The translations under genes were made by a program, and so were the position numbers. 64,000 nucleotides of DNA from Caldisalinibacter kiritimatiensis (GTDB taxonomy: Bacteria > Bacillota > Clostridia > Tissierellales > Caldisalinibacteraceae). The notes beneath the pieces are model-generated. The model was not told where the DNA came from. It saw nothing but the letters and a program-made list of their open reading frames with translations, and did no database searches. The stretch's first letter is position 1, and each line of letters opens with the position of its first letter. Shown piece after piece: positions 27,139-36,758 of this stretch. The stretch spans positions 1 through 64,000 of the forward strand of contig NZ_ARZA01000066.1 of assembly GCF_000387765.1 (NCBI RefSeq), in the 5' to 3' direction.

Positions 27139-28914
27139 ATGAGAAAGAAAATTTTGATAAGTTTTGTAATATTAATATTAATAGCAATCTTTACAACAGG
27201 TATATTAACACTAAGTTTACTAAAATCTAATTATCTGCATAATGTAGAGGATAAGTTAATTACAAATGCTAAACTTATAACCAATTTTCTGGAACAACAG
27301 CATAATATTAACAATGCACAGTTGAGTAGTATAGTAAATGAGTTTTCTAATGAGATTAACACGAGGATTACACTAATAGATAAAGATGGAAATGTGATTT
27401 TTGATTCTGATGCTGATGAAGAAACATTAGATAACCATGGAAATAGACCTGAGATAAAGGAAGCGTTTAAAGGATATATTGGTACTAGTAAAAGATATAG
27501 TAAAACTCTTGGGCATGATATGCTATATGTAGCGCTTCCATTCAGTAAATCTGAAAATAAAATAAAGGTTATACGTTTATCAGTGGAGCTAAAAGATATC
27601 AATGACTTTAATAGTTCATTGGTAAAATATTTTTCAATATCTGCTATACTTGGAATTTTGGTTGCTTTCTTTTTAGGAATTAAATATATGAAGAGTATAA
27701 CAGACCCAATAATTGAGCTTACTGAAGCTACAAAAAAGATTTCACAAGGCGAATATGGAAAAAAGGTATACTTCACCAATGATGATGAGATTGGAATATT
27801 ATATAATAATTTTAACATAATGAGTCAAAAGCTAGAGGAAACTATAAACGAGCTACAAGATAATAATACAAAGATGGAATCAATCTTAACAAGTATGGTA
27901 AATGGAGTAATTGCATTAGATAACAGTAAAAACATTATGTTTATTAATCCACGCGCAGAGAAATTATTTGGTGTCAAAGAAGAGGATGTTAAAGGTAAAC
28001 ATATTTTAGAGGTTGTAAGGATTAATGAGCTAGATAATTTAATTCATAACTTACTAAAAGAGAATATAGTATCTAAAAGTGAGATAGAAATATTTGAACC
28101 AAAGCATAGGATATTAAATATTTATTCAAATCCTATTACATTAGAAAATGACCCAACTAGAGTAATAGGGGTTGTTATAATAATTCAGGATATAACTGAG
28201 ATGAGAAAATTAGAAAGAATGAGGAAAGATTTTGTGGCGAATGTTTCCCATGAATTAAAGACTCCATTAACGTCTATTAAAGGATTTGTTGAAACATTAA
28301 AAGACGGTGCTGGAGAAGATAGAGAGATAAGAGAGAAATTTTTAGATATAATCGAGATAGAGGTAGGAAGATTGAGTTCACTTATTCAAGATATATTATT
28401 ATTATCAGAAATAGAAAATAAGAAAAATATACAAGTTAAAGAGTTAATTAATGTAAATAAATCTATAGATGAAGTAATTCAAGTGATGAATGAAATAGCT
28501 AAGAAAAAAGATATAGAAATTATAAACAAAGTAGAGAATAAATTACCACATATATATGGTAATAATGGTTGGTTTAAGCAGATGCTGATAAATCTAATAG
28601 ATAATGGAATTAAGTATACACCAAAACAAGGTAAAGTTATTGTTGAAGTATATAATAATATACAAAATTTAGTAGTGAAGATTAAAGATACAGGCATAGG
28701 TATTGAAGAAAAACATTTGGACAGGCTATTTGAAAGATTTTATAGAGTAGATAAAGCAAGGTCTAGGCAGGTAGGTGGAACTGGTCTGGGACTAGCAATA
28801 GTAAAACATATAGTATTATCTTTTAATGGGACTATAGAAGTAAAGAGTGAAATAAATAAAGGTACAGAATTTATAATTAAAATCCCAATAGAAGATATAG
28901 AGCATGAAGGATAA
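27139..28914 (+). CDS. phoR: PhoR-like sensor histidine kinase
   Basis: A 591-residue kinase. First membrane helix (about 4-25), extracytoplasmic sensor domain with PAS/Cache-like features, second membrane helix (about 165-182), HAMP (about 184-236), PAS (about 245-355), HisKA with H371 in NVSHELKTPLTS, and HATPase with NLIDNGIKYT, DTGIGI, GTGLGLAIV. Gene order and domain layout match PhoR of Bacillus/Clostridia, which senses phosphate or wall status. It could equally be a WalK-like kinase, but the PhoP-type partner and nearby Pho box favour PhoR. Confidence 0.9.
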   Translation: MRKKILISFVILILIAIFTTGILTLSLLKSNYLHNVEDKLITNAKLITNFLEQQHNINNAQLSSIVNEFSNEINTRITLIDKDGNVIFDSDADEETLDNHGNRPEIKEAFKGYIGTSKRYSKTLGHDMLYVALPFSKSENKIKVIRLSVELKDINDFNSSLVKYFSISAILGILVAFFLGIKYMKSITDPIIELTEATKKISQGEYGKKVYFTNDDEIGILYNNFNIMSQKLEETINELQDNNTKMESILTSMVNGVIALDNSKNIMFINPRAEKLFGVKEEDVKGKHILEVVRINELDNLIHNLLKENIVSKSEIEIFEPKHRILNIYSNPITLENDPTRVIGVVIIIQDITEMRKLERMRKDFVANVSHELKTPLTSIKGFVETLKDGAGEDREIREKFLDIIEIEVGRLSSLIQDILLLSEIENKKNIQVKELINVNKSIDEVIQVMNEIAKKKDIEIINKVENKLPHIYGNNGWFKQMLINLIDNGIKYTPKQGKVIVEVYNNIQNLVVKIKDTGIGIEEKHLDRLFERFYRVDKARSRQVGGTGLGLAIVKHIVLSFNGTIEVKSEINKGTEFIIKIPIEDIEHEG

Positions 28915-28928
28915 AATGTTAAAAAATA

Positions 28929-28987
28929 TTTACTATTCTTTAACTTTATTTTAATCATTTATTAACAGGTATTAGTTACAATATACT
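28929..28987 (+). promoter_or_regulatory. Pho box (four 11-bp-phased TTWAMW repeats) and -10 element
   Basis: TTTACT at 28929, TTAACT at 28940, TTAATC at 28951 and TTAACA at 28962 start exactly 11 bases apart, the spacing of PhoP dimers on Bacillus Pho boxes (TTAACA repeats). TATACT (28982-28987) lies 14 bases past the last repeat and could be the -10. Oriented rightward. Confidence 0.7.
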
Positions 28988-28993
28988 TGAATA

Positions 28994-29076
28994 GAAGCTG
29001 AGTTCCTACACAAATTAATAAATCTTCCCATTTCTTATTATTAGGAATCTGGTACAAACAGGTTCCTTTTTTGTTT
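28994..29076 (+). ncRNA. possible short PhoP-controlled transcript with terminator/antiterminator
   Basis: From the expected start (about 28994) to the T-run is about 80 bases, with no open frame behind a ribosome site. AGGAATCTG (29043-29051) pairs with CAGGTTCCT (29059-29067) as a terminator followed by TTTTTT. GTTCCTA (29002-29008) can instead pair with TAGGAAT (29042-29048), disrupting the terminator, which is attenuator logic. Coordinates are estimates. Confidence 0.35.
29043..29073 (+). terminator. intrinsic terminator in the phoR downstream region
   Basis: A nine-base-pair stem (29043-29051 with 29059-29067), 7-base loop, then a long T-rich tail. It would also end the phoPR transcript. 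Confidence 0.8.
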
Positions 29077-29364
29077 GTTTTTTGTGCATCTACTTCATTT
29101 CAACTATTCAACTATAGATTGTATAATCAAGTAAAATATTAGCGTTTTATGTCATTTAGCTTCAAATTTTTCATTTCATTGTTTATATCATTTATAGTCG
29201 TTTAATTTTATATTTCCAATTTTTAAAACAGTAGCAAACATCTAATACCAATAGCCAGCTTTTTAGTGGCATTTTAATATACGAATAAGTTTCTACAATA
29301 AGGGCATTATAATTATTGTACAATAATAGAGTTTTATTAAATATGTTTCATTGAAAAGAAAAAA
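29074..29364 (+). other. AT-rich noncoding stretch before the YIEGIA gene
   Basis: About 290 bases with no supported gene on either strand and no convincing structure. It lies between the phoR-downstream terminator and the SigG/SigF-like promoter of the next gene. Confidence 0.5.
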
Positions 29365-29394
29365 TGAATTCATGATATTAGCTTGCTTATACTA
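29365..29394 (+). promoter_or_regulatory. SigG/SigF-like (or SigA) promoter of the YIEGIA pair
   Basis: TGAATT (29365-29370), 17 bases, TATACTA (29388-29394). The SigG consensus is TGAATA-N17/18-CATACTA, so 5/6 and 6/7 positions match. TATACT alone would also suit SigA, but the -35 would then be poor. Confidence 0.5.
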
Positions 29395-29418
29395 GCAGAG
29401 ATAAGGTAGGTGACAACT

Positions 29419-30336
29419 GTGTTTGATTATGGGTATATAATTATTCCATCTATAGCTCTTGGGGTGTTATCAAGACTTTCGATGTTGAGGGTTGACTATA
29501 AACAATATCCAAGTTATCCTCAAGGAGTTTTTTCACATATTACATTAGGTATTATAGCAGCAAGTTTAGGGTCAGTAGCTATTCCAGCTTTAGCAGAAAA
29601 AGAATTTGCAGCAGTAACTTTTTTATCTTTAGCTGCTCAACAATTCAGAGAGGTTAGAAATTTAGAAAGACAAAGTTTAGATAATATAGAACCTACGGAA
29701 CTTGTTTCTAGAGGTACAGCTTATATTGAAGATATAGCTAAAGCTTTTGAAGCAAGGAATTATGTAACAATGTTAACTTCTTTAGTCGTTAGCTTAGTGA
29801 TTTTTGGATTAGACAAATTTGGAATACCTACTACATATTCAGTTTCAACAGGTATAATTGCAGGTTTGACTTCAATCGTATATTTAAATAAACAGATATC
29901 AAGACAAAAGGTTGGAAACATAGCAGATGTTAAACCAGCTAAAATTAGTTTTCAGGGGCCTTTATTAACAGTAAATGACGTTATTATAATGAATGTGGGA
30001 CTTAAAGCTTCTAGAGAAATATATTTAAAAAATGGCATTGCAGTAGAAATAATCCCTAAAGATGAAAATGCAATAGCCACTCTTTCTAATTTAGGGCAAA
30101 GGCAAGCTATACAGCATAATGCTGCTGTTTTATTAGGAATTAGAAAAGATATAGATGAACCTGATTTTACACCATTAGCACGTAGAGACCCACATACAGG
30201 AAATATTGTAATGGCTATAGTAACCATGGAACCCGACGTAGAATGTTTAGTAGATGCTGTTAAAAGAACTATAGTTTTAGAAAGTGCAAAAAGAAAGCCT
30301 TTAGAATCTCAAGCTGGAGAAAAAGCTGCTGATTAA
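29419..30336 (+). CDS. YIEGIA family membrane protein
   Basis: A 305-residue protein named for a motif that reads YIEDIA here (in RGTAYIEDIAKAFEARNY). Several N-terminal hydrophobic segments (GYIIIPSIALGVLSRL; ITLGIIAASLGSVAIPAL; MLTSLVVSLVIFGLDK) place it in the membrane, with a soluble C-terminal part. The family is restricted to spore formers; its role is not clearly known. Start GTG 29419 behind AAGGTAGGTGA; an upstream GTG at 29410 lies within that site. The next small gene is its usual companion. Confidence 0.85.
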   Translation: MFDYGYIIIPSIALGVLSRLSMLRVDYKQYPSYPQGVFSHITLGIIAASLGSVAIPALAEKEFAAVTFLSLAAQQFREVRNLERQSLDNIEPTELVSRGTAYIEDIAKAFEARNYVTMLTSLVVSLVIFGLDKFGIPTTYSVSTGIIAGLTSIVYLNKQISRQKVGNIADVKPAKISFQGPLLTVNDVIIMNVGLKASREIYLKNGIAVEIIPKDENAIATLSNLGQRQAIQHNAAVLLGIRKDIDEPDFTPLARRDPHTGNIVMAIVTMEPDVECLVDAVKRTIVLESAKRKPLESQAGEKAAD

Positions 30337-30347
30337 GGAGTGATACT

Positions 30348-30542
30348 GTGGATATAGGAATAAAGGAATCCATTATAGCAATAGTTACTATTGATAGAAA
30401 TGTAGTTTCTTCAGATGGAGCACCTGTTTTTTATGCTAAAGATGTGGAAGAGCAAGAACGAATAGCCTTATTGCTTTCAAAAATAACACTTGGCATGATA
30501 CATGATCTAGAGAACGGGTGCTATGTTATTATAAGACACTAA
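30348..30542 (+). CDS. small companion of YIEGIA protein (capping-subunit type)
   Basis: A 64-residue soluble protein starting at GTG 30348, 11 bases after the YIEGIA gene, behind AAGGAGTGA. It reads as a compact alpha/beta domain (ESIIAIVTIDRNVVSSDG... ERIALLLSKITLGMIHDLENG). Databases name this family a capping complex subunit for YIEGIA; I rely on pairing and size for the match. A terminator follows, so the two genes form a bicistronic unit. Confidence 0.75.
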   Translation: MDIGIKESIIAIVTIDRNVVSSDGAPVFYAKDVEEQERIALLLSKITLGMIHDLENGCYVIIRH

Positions 30543-30560
30543 TAAGTTAAAACTTTTTCT

Positions 30561-30585
30561 AAAAGCAGCTAGGCTGCTTTTTTTC
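30561..30585 (+). terminator. intrinsic terminator after the YIEGIA pair
   Basis: AAAAGCAGC (30561-30569), TAG loop, GCTGCTTTT (30573-30581), followed by further T. Confidence 0.92.
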
Positions 30586-30673
30586 ATTTAACAGTTAACA
30601 GATAATTAAGTCTTGATTTATTTATATGTAAATGGTAGTATTACTAAAGTATGATGTAAAATATGATTTATTA

Positions 30674-30682
30674 TGATATAAT
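30674..30682 (+). promoter_or_regulatory. extended -10 promoter before the DUF512 gene
   Basis: TGATATAAT at 30674-30682 (TGn plus TATAAT), about 45 bases before the start codon. No good -35 is seen. Confidence 0.45.
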
Positions 30683-30727
30683 ATTATAACCAGATACTAA
30701 CATCACATTATAGTAAAGGGCGGTAAT

Positions 30728-32053
30728 ATGGAACTTAGAAATATAAACCAAGGAAATAATATTATTAAAGAAGTATTACAAAATAGTATTGCAGAAGAGT
30801 TAGGAATAGAAAAAGGGGATATATTATTAGCAATCAATGGTCAAGAAATAAAGGATATAATTGATTATAAATTCTTAATATCTGATGAATATGTAGAGGT
30901 CACTATTGAAAAGCAAAATGGTGAAGTATGGGATTTAGAGATTGAGAAAGGGTTTGATGAAGAACTAGGTATAGTTTTTACTAATCCATTAATAGATAAA
31001 GCAAAAAGTTGTAGAAATAAATGCATATTTTGCTTTATTGACCAACTACCTGAAGGGATGAGAAAAACATTATATTTTAAAGATGATGATTCAAGATTAT
31101 CTTTTTTACAAGGTAATTTTATTACTCTTACTAATATGAGTGATGATGAAATTGATAGAATAATAAAGTATAGATTAAGTCCTATAAACATATCTGTTCA
31201 TACTACAGACCCTGAACTAAGAATAAAAATGCTTAACAATAAAAATGCAGGTAAAATATTTGATATTTTACAAAGATTTAATGATGCATCTATTGAAATG
31301 AATTGTCAGATTGTATTAGTCCCTGGAATTAATGATGGTGAAAATTTAGATAGAACTCTTAAAGATTTATCTAAGTTATATCCAAATGTTGCAAGTGTTG
31401 CGGTAGTCCCTGTTGGTGTTACACAATATAGAGATGGGTTATTTGAATTAGATACTTATAATAAACAATCATCCAAATTATTATTAGAAAAAATCAAAGA
31501 TTATCAGCAATATTATATTAAGAAATTTGGATCAAGATTTGTATATGCAGCAGATGAGTTCTATGTATTGGCTGATGAAGATATACCGGCTTATGAAAAT
31601 TATGAAGGTTTTCCACAATTGGAAAATGGAGTTGGACTTATGAGATTATTTTGGAATCAAATAGAACAAGCAATTGATTCTATTGACGATAAAATAAGTG
31701 TTAATAAAGAATATGTAATAGCAACTGGGACTTTAGCTTATGATTTTATGGTAAGTGTTTCTCAGGCTTTAATTAGTAAATTTGAAGGACTAAAGTTAAA
31801 AGTGGTGCCTATTAAGAATAAATTTTTTGGTGAAAAAATTACTGTATCAGGGCTTGTTACTGGTAGAGATTTGTTAAATCAGTTAAAAGGAATAGAAATT
31901 AAAGACGGGGTCATAATACCTAAATGTATGTTAAAAAGTGATGAGGATATCTTCTTGGATGATGTAACTGTAAAGGAATTAGAAAAGAAATTAAATACAA
32001 AAATAATAATATCTGAAGTTGATGGAAAGTCGTTTGTTGATATTTTCAAGTAA
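30728..32053 (+). CDS. DUF512 family radical-SAM-like protein with N-terminal PDZ domain
   Basis: A 441-residue protein. Residues 1-70 form a PDZ-like module ([21 protein letters not shown]). Then comes a cysteine motif C95-x3-C99-x2-C102 ([14 protein letters not shown]), a radical SAM [4Fe-4S] ligand set, followed by [10 protein letters not shown]-type and [12 protein letters not shown] segments and the DUF512 C-terminus. The family often lies directly before der, as here (17 bases). Substrate and reaction are unknown; a role in ribosome or tRNA biology is guesswork from context. Confidence 0.88.
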   Translation: MELRNINQGNNIIKEVLQNSIAEELGIEKGDILLAINGQEIKDIIDYKFLISDEYVEVTIEKQNGEVWDLEIEKGFDEELGIVFTNPLIDKAKSCRNKCIFCFIDQLPEGMRKTLYFKDDDSRLSFLQGNFITLTNMSDDEIDRIIKYRLSPINISVHTTDPELRIKMLNNKNAGKIFDILQRFNDASIEMNCQIVLVPGINDGENLDRTLKDLSKLYPNVASVAVVPVGVTQYRDGLFELDTYNKQSSKLLLEKIKDYQQYYIKKFGSRFVYAADEFYVLADEDIPAYENYEGFPQLENGVGLMRLFWNQIEQAIDSIDDKISVNKEYVIATGTLAYDFMVSVSQALISKFEGLKLKVVPIKNKFFGEKITVSGLVTGRDLLNQLKGIEIKDGVIIPKCMLKSDEDIFLDDVTVKELEKKLNTKIIISEVDGKSFVDIFK

Positions 32054-32070
32054 AGGGTGAGGTGAATCAT

Positions 32071-33387
32071 ATGGGAAGACCTGTAGTAGCAATAGTTGGA
32101 AGACCGAATGTTGGTAAATCCACATTATTTAATAGAATAGCAGGAAAAAGGATAGCTATTGTAGAAGATAAACCAGGAGTGACAAGGGATAGAATTTATG
32201 CTGAAGGTGAATGGCTAAATAAATATTTTACACTTATAGATACAGGTGGTATAGAACCGGAAAGTAAAGATATAATACTATCACAAATGAGAAGACAGGC
32301 TGAAATAGCCATAGAAACAGCTGACGTGATACTATTTTTGGTTGATGGTATTCAAGGATTAACTCCTACAGATAGAGAAGTAGCGGAAATGCTGAGAAAA
32401 TCTAAAAATGAAGTTGTTTTAGTATGCAACAAAATAGATTATAATGCATTAAATGAGTCTATATATGAATTTTATGAGCTAGGGCTAGGAGAACCTATAC
32501 CTATATCAGCATCTCAAGGATTAGGTATAGGGGATTTGTTAGATGTGGTTGTTGAGAAGTTTCCAAGTGAAAAAGATACAGAATACGATGATGATGTAAT
32601 TAAGGTCGCAGTAATAGGAAAACCAAATGCAGGAAAGTCATCTCTTGTAAATAGGATTTTAGGCGAAGATAGGGTTATAGTAAGTGATATACCAGGAACT
32701 ACTAGAGATGCTATAGATACTAGATTTGAGGTGAATGGAGATAAATTTGTTTTTATAGACACAGCAGGTTTAAGAAAGAAAAAGAAAATATATGAAAATG
32801 TAGAAAGATATAGTGCAATCAGGACATTAACCGCAATAGAAAGAGCAGATGTGTGTTTAATTATGATTGATGCTACAGAAGGGGTAACAGAACAGGATAA
32901 AAAGATAGCTGGATTTGCACATAATAATGGAAAAGCTTCTATAATTATAATAAATAAATGGGATTTAATAGATAAAGATGATAGAACATATTTAAAATTT
33001 AAAAATGAAGTAAAAACTAAGTTAGCATTTATGGACTATGCACCGATATTATACATTTCAGCATTAACAGGTCAAAGAGTTAATAGAGCACTAGATTTAA
33101 TTAAGCAAGCGTCAATGAACCATAGTATGAGAATAAGAACTGGCACATTAAATGATATAATAGGAGAAGCAGTACTAATGAATCAGCCACCTTCAGATAA
33201 GGGAAGAAGATTAAAAATCTATTATGCAACTCAAGTAGGCGTAAAGCCACCGAAGTTTGTAATCTTTGTAAATGATGAAGAATTAATGCATTTTTCGTAT
33301 GCGAGATATCTAGAGAACCAAATTAGAAATACTTTTGAGTTTAAGGGTACGCCAATACAGTTTGAATTTAGGCAAAAGGGGGACTAA
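32071..33387 (+). CDS. der: ribosome-assembly GTPase Der (EngA)
   Basis: A 438-residue protein with two tandem GTPase domains (P-loops GRPNVGKS at residues 10-17 and GKPNAGKSS near 178) and a C-terminal KH-like domain. Acts in 50S subunit maturation. The start is ATG 32071 behind GGTGAGGTGA; GTG 32062 is in frame but part of that site. The stop overlaps the plsY start by one base (TAATG). der-plsY-gpsA-spoIVA is conserved in spore formers. Confidence 0.97.
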   Translation: MGRPVVAIVGRPNVGKSTLFNRIAGKRIAIVEDKPGVTRDRIYAEGEWLNKYFTLIDTGGIEPESKDIILSQMRRQAEIAIETADVILFLVDGIQGLTPTDREVAEMLRKSKNEVVLVCNKIDYNALNESIYEFYELGLGEPIPISASQGLGIGDLLDVVVEKFPSEKDTEYDDDVIKVAVIGKPNAGKSSLVNRILGEDRVIVSDIPGTTRDAIDTRFEVNGDKFVFIDTAGLRKKKKIYENVERYSAIRTLTAIERADVCLIMIDATEGVTEQDKKIAGFAHNNGKASIIIINKWDLIDKDDRTYLKFKNEVKTKLAFMDYAPILYISALTGQRVNRALDLIKQASMNHSMRIRTGTLNDIIGEAVLMNQPPSDKGRRLKIYYATQVGVKPPKFVIFVNDEELMHFSYARYLENQIRNTFEFKGTPIQFEFRQKGD

Positions 33388-33986
33388 TGGTGTTAGATGT
33401 TGTTTTAGTAGTTGTTATAGGCTATTTACTGGGAAATATAGCTACATCATATTTTTTAGGAAAAATATTTGAAAACAAAGATATTAGAAATTATGGTAGT
33501 GGGAATGCTGGAGCTACTAATGCCTTAAGAGTATTCGGTGTTAAGATTGCTGCTACTACTTTTATATGCGATGCTTTAAAAGGGGTATTAGCTGTATTAA
33601 TTGGAAGATGGATTCTAGGAGACAACGGAGAGTTAATAGCAGGCTTATTTGTAATCATAGGACATAACTGGCCAATATTTCTAAAATTTAAAGGTGGTAA
33701 AGGAATAGCTTCTACTATTGGAGTAATGTTAACAGTAAATTATATTGTTGCATTAATAACCATACTTATAGGACTTATTATAGTAATTAAAACTAAATAT
33801 GTTTCTTTAGGATCTGTAACAGCTATGGCACTATTGCCTATTATAGGAGTTTTAGTTGTTAGACCTTTTGAGTTAAAGTTGTTTTTATTTACGTTAGTAT
33901 TGTCTATTATGGCTATATATAGACACAAATCTAACATAAAAAGGCTTCTTAATGGTACAGAAAATAAAATTGGACAAAAAGCTTAA
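33387..33986 (+). CDS. plsY: acyl-phosphate:glycerol-3-phosphate acyltransferase
   Basis: A 199-residue membrane enzyme starting phospholipid synthesis: acyl phosphate to sn-1 of glycerol-3-phosphate. Motifs: RNYGSGNAGATNALR (residues about 33-47), GHNWPIFLKFKGGKGIAST, and MAIYRHKSNIKRLL. About five membrane helices. It overlaps the der stop by one base, so translation is coupled; gpsA, which makes its glycerol-3-phosphate substrate, follows directly. Confidence 0.96.
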   Translation: MVLDVVLVVVIGYLLGNIATSYFLGKIFENKDIRNYGSGNAGATNALRVFGVKIAATTFICDALKGVLAVLIGRWILGDNGELIAGLFVIIGHNWPIFLKFKGGKGIASTIGVMLTVNYIVALITILIGLIIVIKTKYVSLGSVTAMALLPIIGVLVVRPFELKLFLFTLVLSIMAIYRHKSNIKRLLNGTENKIGQKA

Positions 33987-34003
33987 AAGTATAGGAGGGT
34001 AAT

Positions 34004-35032
34004 ATGAGTTATAAAATAAGTATTCTTGGTGGTGGAAGCTGGGGAACAGCATTGGCTATCTTACTAGGAAAGAAAGGCTATAATATTGATTTATGGACTA
34101 GGGATAAAGAGCAGTGTGAACACATGAATACTGCTAGGGAAAATACAAAATATTTACCAGGGATTGTTATTCCAAACAATGTTAATATAGTAAACGATAT
34201 AGAGAAGGCTATTTATAAAAACGATATAATTGTTCTAGCAATACCATCTCATGCTGTAAGGTCTGCTGTAGAATTAATAAAAAACAATGTAAATGAAGGA
34301 CAAGTCATTGTAAATGTAGCTAAAGGCATTGAAACAGATAGTCTACATAGAATATCGGAAATTGTAAGTGAAGTAATACCTAATAGCAAATACGCAGTAT
34401 TATCTGGCCCATCCCATGCTGAAGAAGTTGCGAGGGATATGCCTACTACTATAGTAGCAGCTTCTAATGATATAGAAACGGCTAAATATGTACAAGACAT
34501 TTTTATGACTCCTAAGTTTAGGGTATATACTAATCCTGATGTGATAGGTGTTGAATTAGGTGGTTCTTTAAAGAATGTAATAGCTTTAGGTGCGGGTATA
34601 TCTGATGGTTTAGGATATGGAGATAATACTAAGGCTGCACTTATGAATAGAGGTATTATTGAGATAGCAAGACTTGGAGAAAAAATGGGGGCTAATAAAA
34701 TGACCTTTGCTGGTTTGTCAGGAATAGGAGACTTGATAGTTACTTGTACTAGTAAACATAGTAGAAATAGAAGAGCAGGGATTTTAATAGGCAAAGGTAT
34801 GAAGGTAGAAGAAGCGATTGATTCTGTAGGAATGGTTGTAGAAGGTATCAAAACAACAGAAGCAGCTTATAAACTATCTAAAAAATATGATGTAAAAATG
34901 CCTATTACAGAAGAGCTATATGGAGTACTATATGACGGAAAAGATGTAAAAAAATCAGTTATTAACCTTATGCTTAGAGATAAGAAACATGAAATGGAAG
35001 ATATAATTAATAGTGGTGATGATATACAATAG
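34004..35032 (+). CDS. gpsA: NAD(P)-dependent glycerol-3-phosphate dehydrogenase
   Basis: A 342-residue enzyme reducing dihydroxyacetone phosphate to glycerol-3-phosphate. N-terminal dinucleotide fold GGGSWGTA (residues 7-14), AKGIE, LSGPSHAEEVA, and catalytic Lys in ELGGSLKNVIALGAGI. The ATG at 34004 follows AGGAGG. It supplies PlsY, encoded upstream. A strong terminator after the stop ends the der-plsY-gpsA unit before spoIVA. Confidence 0.97.
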   Translation: MSYKISILGGGSWGTALAILLGKKGYNIDLWTRDKEQCEHMNTARENTKYLPGIVIPNNVNIVNDIEKAIYKNDIIVLAIPSHAVRSAVELIKNNVNEGQVIVNVAKGIETDSLHRISEIVSEVIPNSKYAVLSGPSHAEEVARDMPTTIVAASNDIETAKYVQDIFMTPKFRVYTNPDVIGVELGGSLKNVIALGAGISDGLGYGDNTKAALMNRGIIEIARLGEKMGANKMTFAGLSGIGDLIVTCTSKHSRNRRAGILIGKGMKVEEAIDSVGMVVEGIKTTEAAYKLSKKYDVKMPITEELYGVLYDGKDVKKSVINLMLRDKKHEMEDIINSGDDIQ

Positions 35033-35041
35033 TTAGATGAT

Positions 35042-35081
35042 AAAACTCCGAGCACAGTAAATGTGCTTGGAGTTTTCTTTT
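35042..35081 (+). terminator. strong intrinsic terminator after gpsA
   Basis: A 15-bp stem (35042-35056 with 35062-35076, one G-T pair) followed by a T-rich tail. Confidence 0.92.
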
Positions 35082-35162
35082 AAGGCAAAAAGTATAATTC
35101 ATAATTTACTTAAATACCTTGTACTCAAAATGCAGTAAATCTGTATTTTTTTTTATTGCATG

Positions 35163-35190
35163 TCATAATATTGAGAAATCCTCATATATA
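35163..35190 (+). promoter_or_regulatory. SigE-like promoter before spoIVA
   Basis: TCATAAT (35163-35169), 13 bases, CATATATA (35183-35190). The -35 matches 6/7 of the SigE pattern KMATATT and the -10 matches 5/8 of CATACAMT. spoIVA is SigE-dependent in Bacillus. The match is partial. Confidence 0.38.
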
Positions 35191-35262
35191 TATACTGTTA
35201 AGAGTATGTGTTGATAAAATGTATGCAACATTATCCATAATTATATAAAGGAGGATAGATGT

Positions 35263-36741
35263 ATGGATAAATTTAATATATATAAAGATATAGCAGAAAG
35301 AACCGATGGCGATATATACGTAGGAGTAGTAGGTCCTGTTAGGACTGGAAAATCAACTTTTATTAAAAGATTTATGGAATTACTAGTGCTGCCTAATATC
35401 GATAATACTTTTAGAAAAGAAAGAACTAATGATGAATTACCACAAAGTGGTGCAGGAAAGACCATAATGACAACTGAACCTAAATTTGTACCGGGTGAAG
35501 CAGTAGAACTTACTTTGGATGAAAATATAAAGTTTAAAGTAAAAATGGTAGATTGCGTAGGATATTTAGTTAAAGGTGCTTTAGGACATGAAGAAGGAAA
35601 TATGCCAAGAATGGTAACTACTCCATGGTATGAGAAAGAAATACCTTTTGAAGAAGCAGCAGAAATAGGAACAAGAAAGGTAATAACAGAGCATTCTACT
35701 ATAGGAGTTGTAATTACTACTGATGGTTCAATTACAGACATTGACAGACCAAACTATATTAAGGCAGAAGAGAGAGTAGTAAATGAGTTAAAAGAAATAG
35801 AAAAGCCATTTGTAATATTACTTAATTCTAAACATCCAAACTTAGATAGTACTATAGCACTGAGAGAGAGTTTAGAAGAAAAATACAACGTTCCAGTTAT
35901 AGCAGTTGACTGCTTAAATATGACTATAGAAGATGTTAATAGAGTTATGGAAAAAGTATTGCTAGAATTCCCAATCAAAGAAATAAACATAAACCTTCCA
36001 GGTTGGGTAGAAGGATTAAATAAAAAGCATTGGATAAGAGAGAACATACTAAATTCAGTTAAAGATATTATTAGTAGTTTACAAAGACTTAGTGAAGTTA
36101 AAAGTAATGTAAATAGATTTAATGAATTAGATATTGTTGAAGATGTTGAACTGTCTGAGATAGAATTAGGAGAAGGCGTTGCTAATATTTCTATGAATAT
36201 TGACTACAGCTTATTTTATAAAGCAATAAGTGAAGTTACAGGATATGAAATAAATGGGGAGCATCAGATATTGGGATTAGTAAATAAATTGGCTGATGCA
36301 AAAAGGGAATATGATAAGATTGAAAAAGCATTAGTAGCAGCTAAAGAACAAGGATATGGTTTAGTAGCACCAAGTATAGAAGAACTAGAATTGTTAGAGC
36401 CAGAAATATTCAAACAAGGTAATAGATTTGGAGTTAAGCTTAAAGCTAATGCCCCTTCACTACACTTAATTAAAGCAAATTTAACAACAGAGGTTTCTCC
36501 AATAATAGGAACTGAAAAGCAAAGTGAAGAATTAGTAAAATATTTATTAGATGAATTTGAAAATGACCCTTCAAAAATATGGGAATCCAATATGTTTGGA
36601 AAATCATTACATGACCTTGTAAAAGAACAATTCCAAAGCAAACTAAATATGATGCCAGAAGATGCAAGAGCTAAATTACAAAGAACATTAGAAAGAATCA
36701 TTAATGAAGGTAGTGGGGGGTTAATCTGTATAATTATTTAG
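35263..36741 (+). CDS. spoIVA: spore coat morphogenetic ATPase SpoIVA
   Basis: A 492-residue protein that polymerises on the forespore surface as the coat base layer. Walker A GPVRTGKS (residues 24-31), sensor threonine region IMTTEPKFVPGEAV, DCVGYLVKGALGH, TDGSITDIDR, a middle domain, and the conserved C-terminus ending in hydrophobic LICIII. Length equals the Bacillus protein. It is a separate unit: terminator on both sides and a SigE-like element about 75 bases upstream. Confidence 0.98.
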   Translation: MDKFNIYKDIAERTDGDIYVGVVGPVRTGKSTFIKRFMELLVLPNIDNTFRKERTNDELPQSGAGKTIMTTEPKFVPGEAVELTLDENIKFKVKMVDCVGYLVKGALGHEEGNMPRMVTTPWYEKEIPFEEAAEIGTRKVITEHSTIGVVITTDGSITDIDRPNYIKAEERVVNELKEIEKPFVILLNSKHPNLDSTIALRESLEEKYNVPVIAVDCLNMTIEDVNRVMEKVLLEFPIKEININLPGWVEGLNKKHWIRENILNSVKDIISSLQRLSEVKSNVNRFNELDIVEDVELSEIELGEGVANISMNIDYSLFYKAISEVTGYEINGEHQILGLVNKLADAKREYDKIEKALVAAKEQGYGLVAPSIEELELLEPEIFKQGNRFGVKLKANAPSLHLIKANLTTEVSPIIGTEKQSEELVKYLLDEFENDPSKIWESNMFGKSLHDLVKEQFQSKLNMMPEDARAKLQRTLERIINEGSGGLICIII

Positions 36742-36758
36742 AAAGGTAACTCAATAAA

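Noticed and set aside
27231-27818. 195-codon open frame on the minus strand inside phoR
   Set aside because: Antisense to the sensor part of phoR; no recognisable domain or promoter.
34249-34851. 200-codon open frame on the minus strand inside gpsA
   Set aside because: Fully antisense to a clear gpsA, with low-complexity Ser/Ile/Pro composition typical of reverse-frame shadows in AT-rich genes.
35241-35741. 166-codon minus-strand frame over the start of spoIVA
   Set aside because: Antisense to the Walker A region of spoIVA; no family features.
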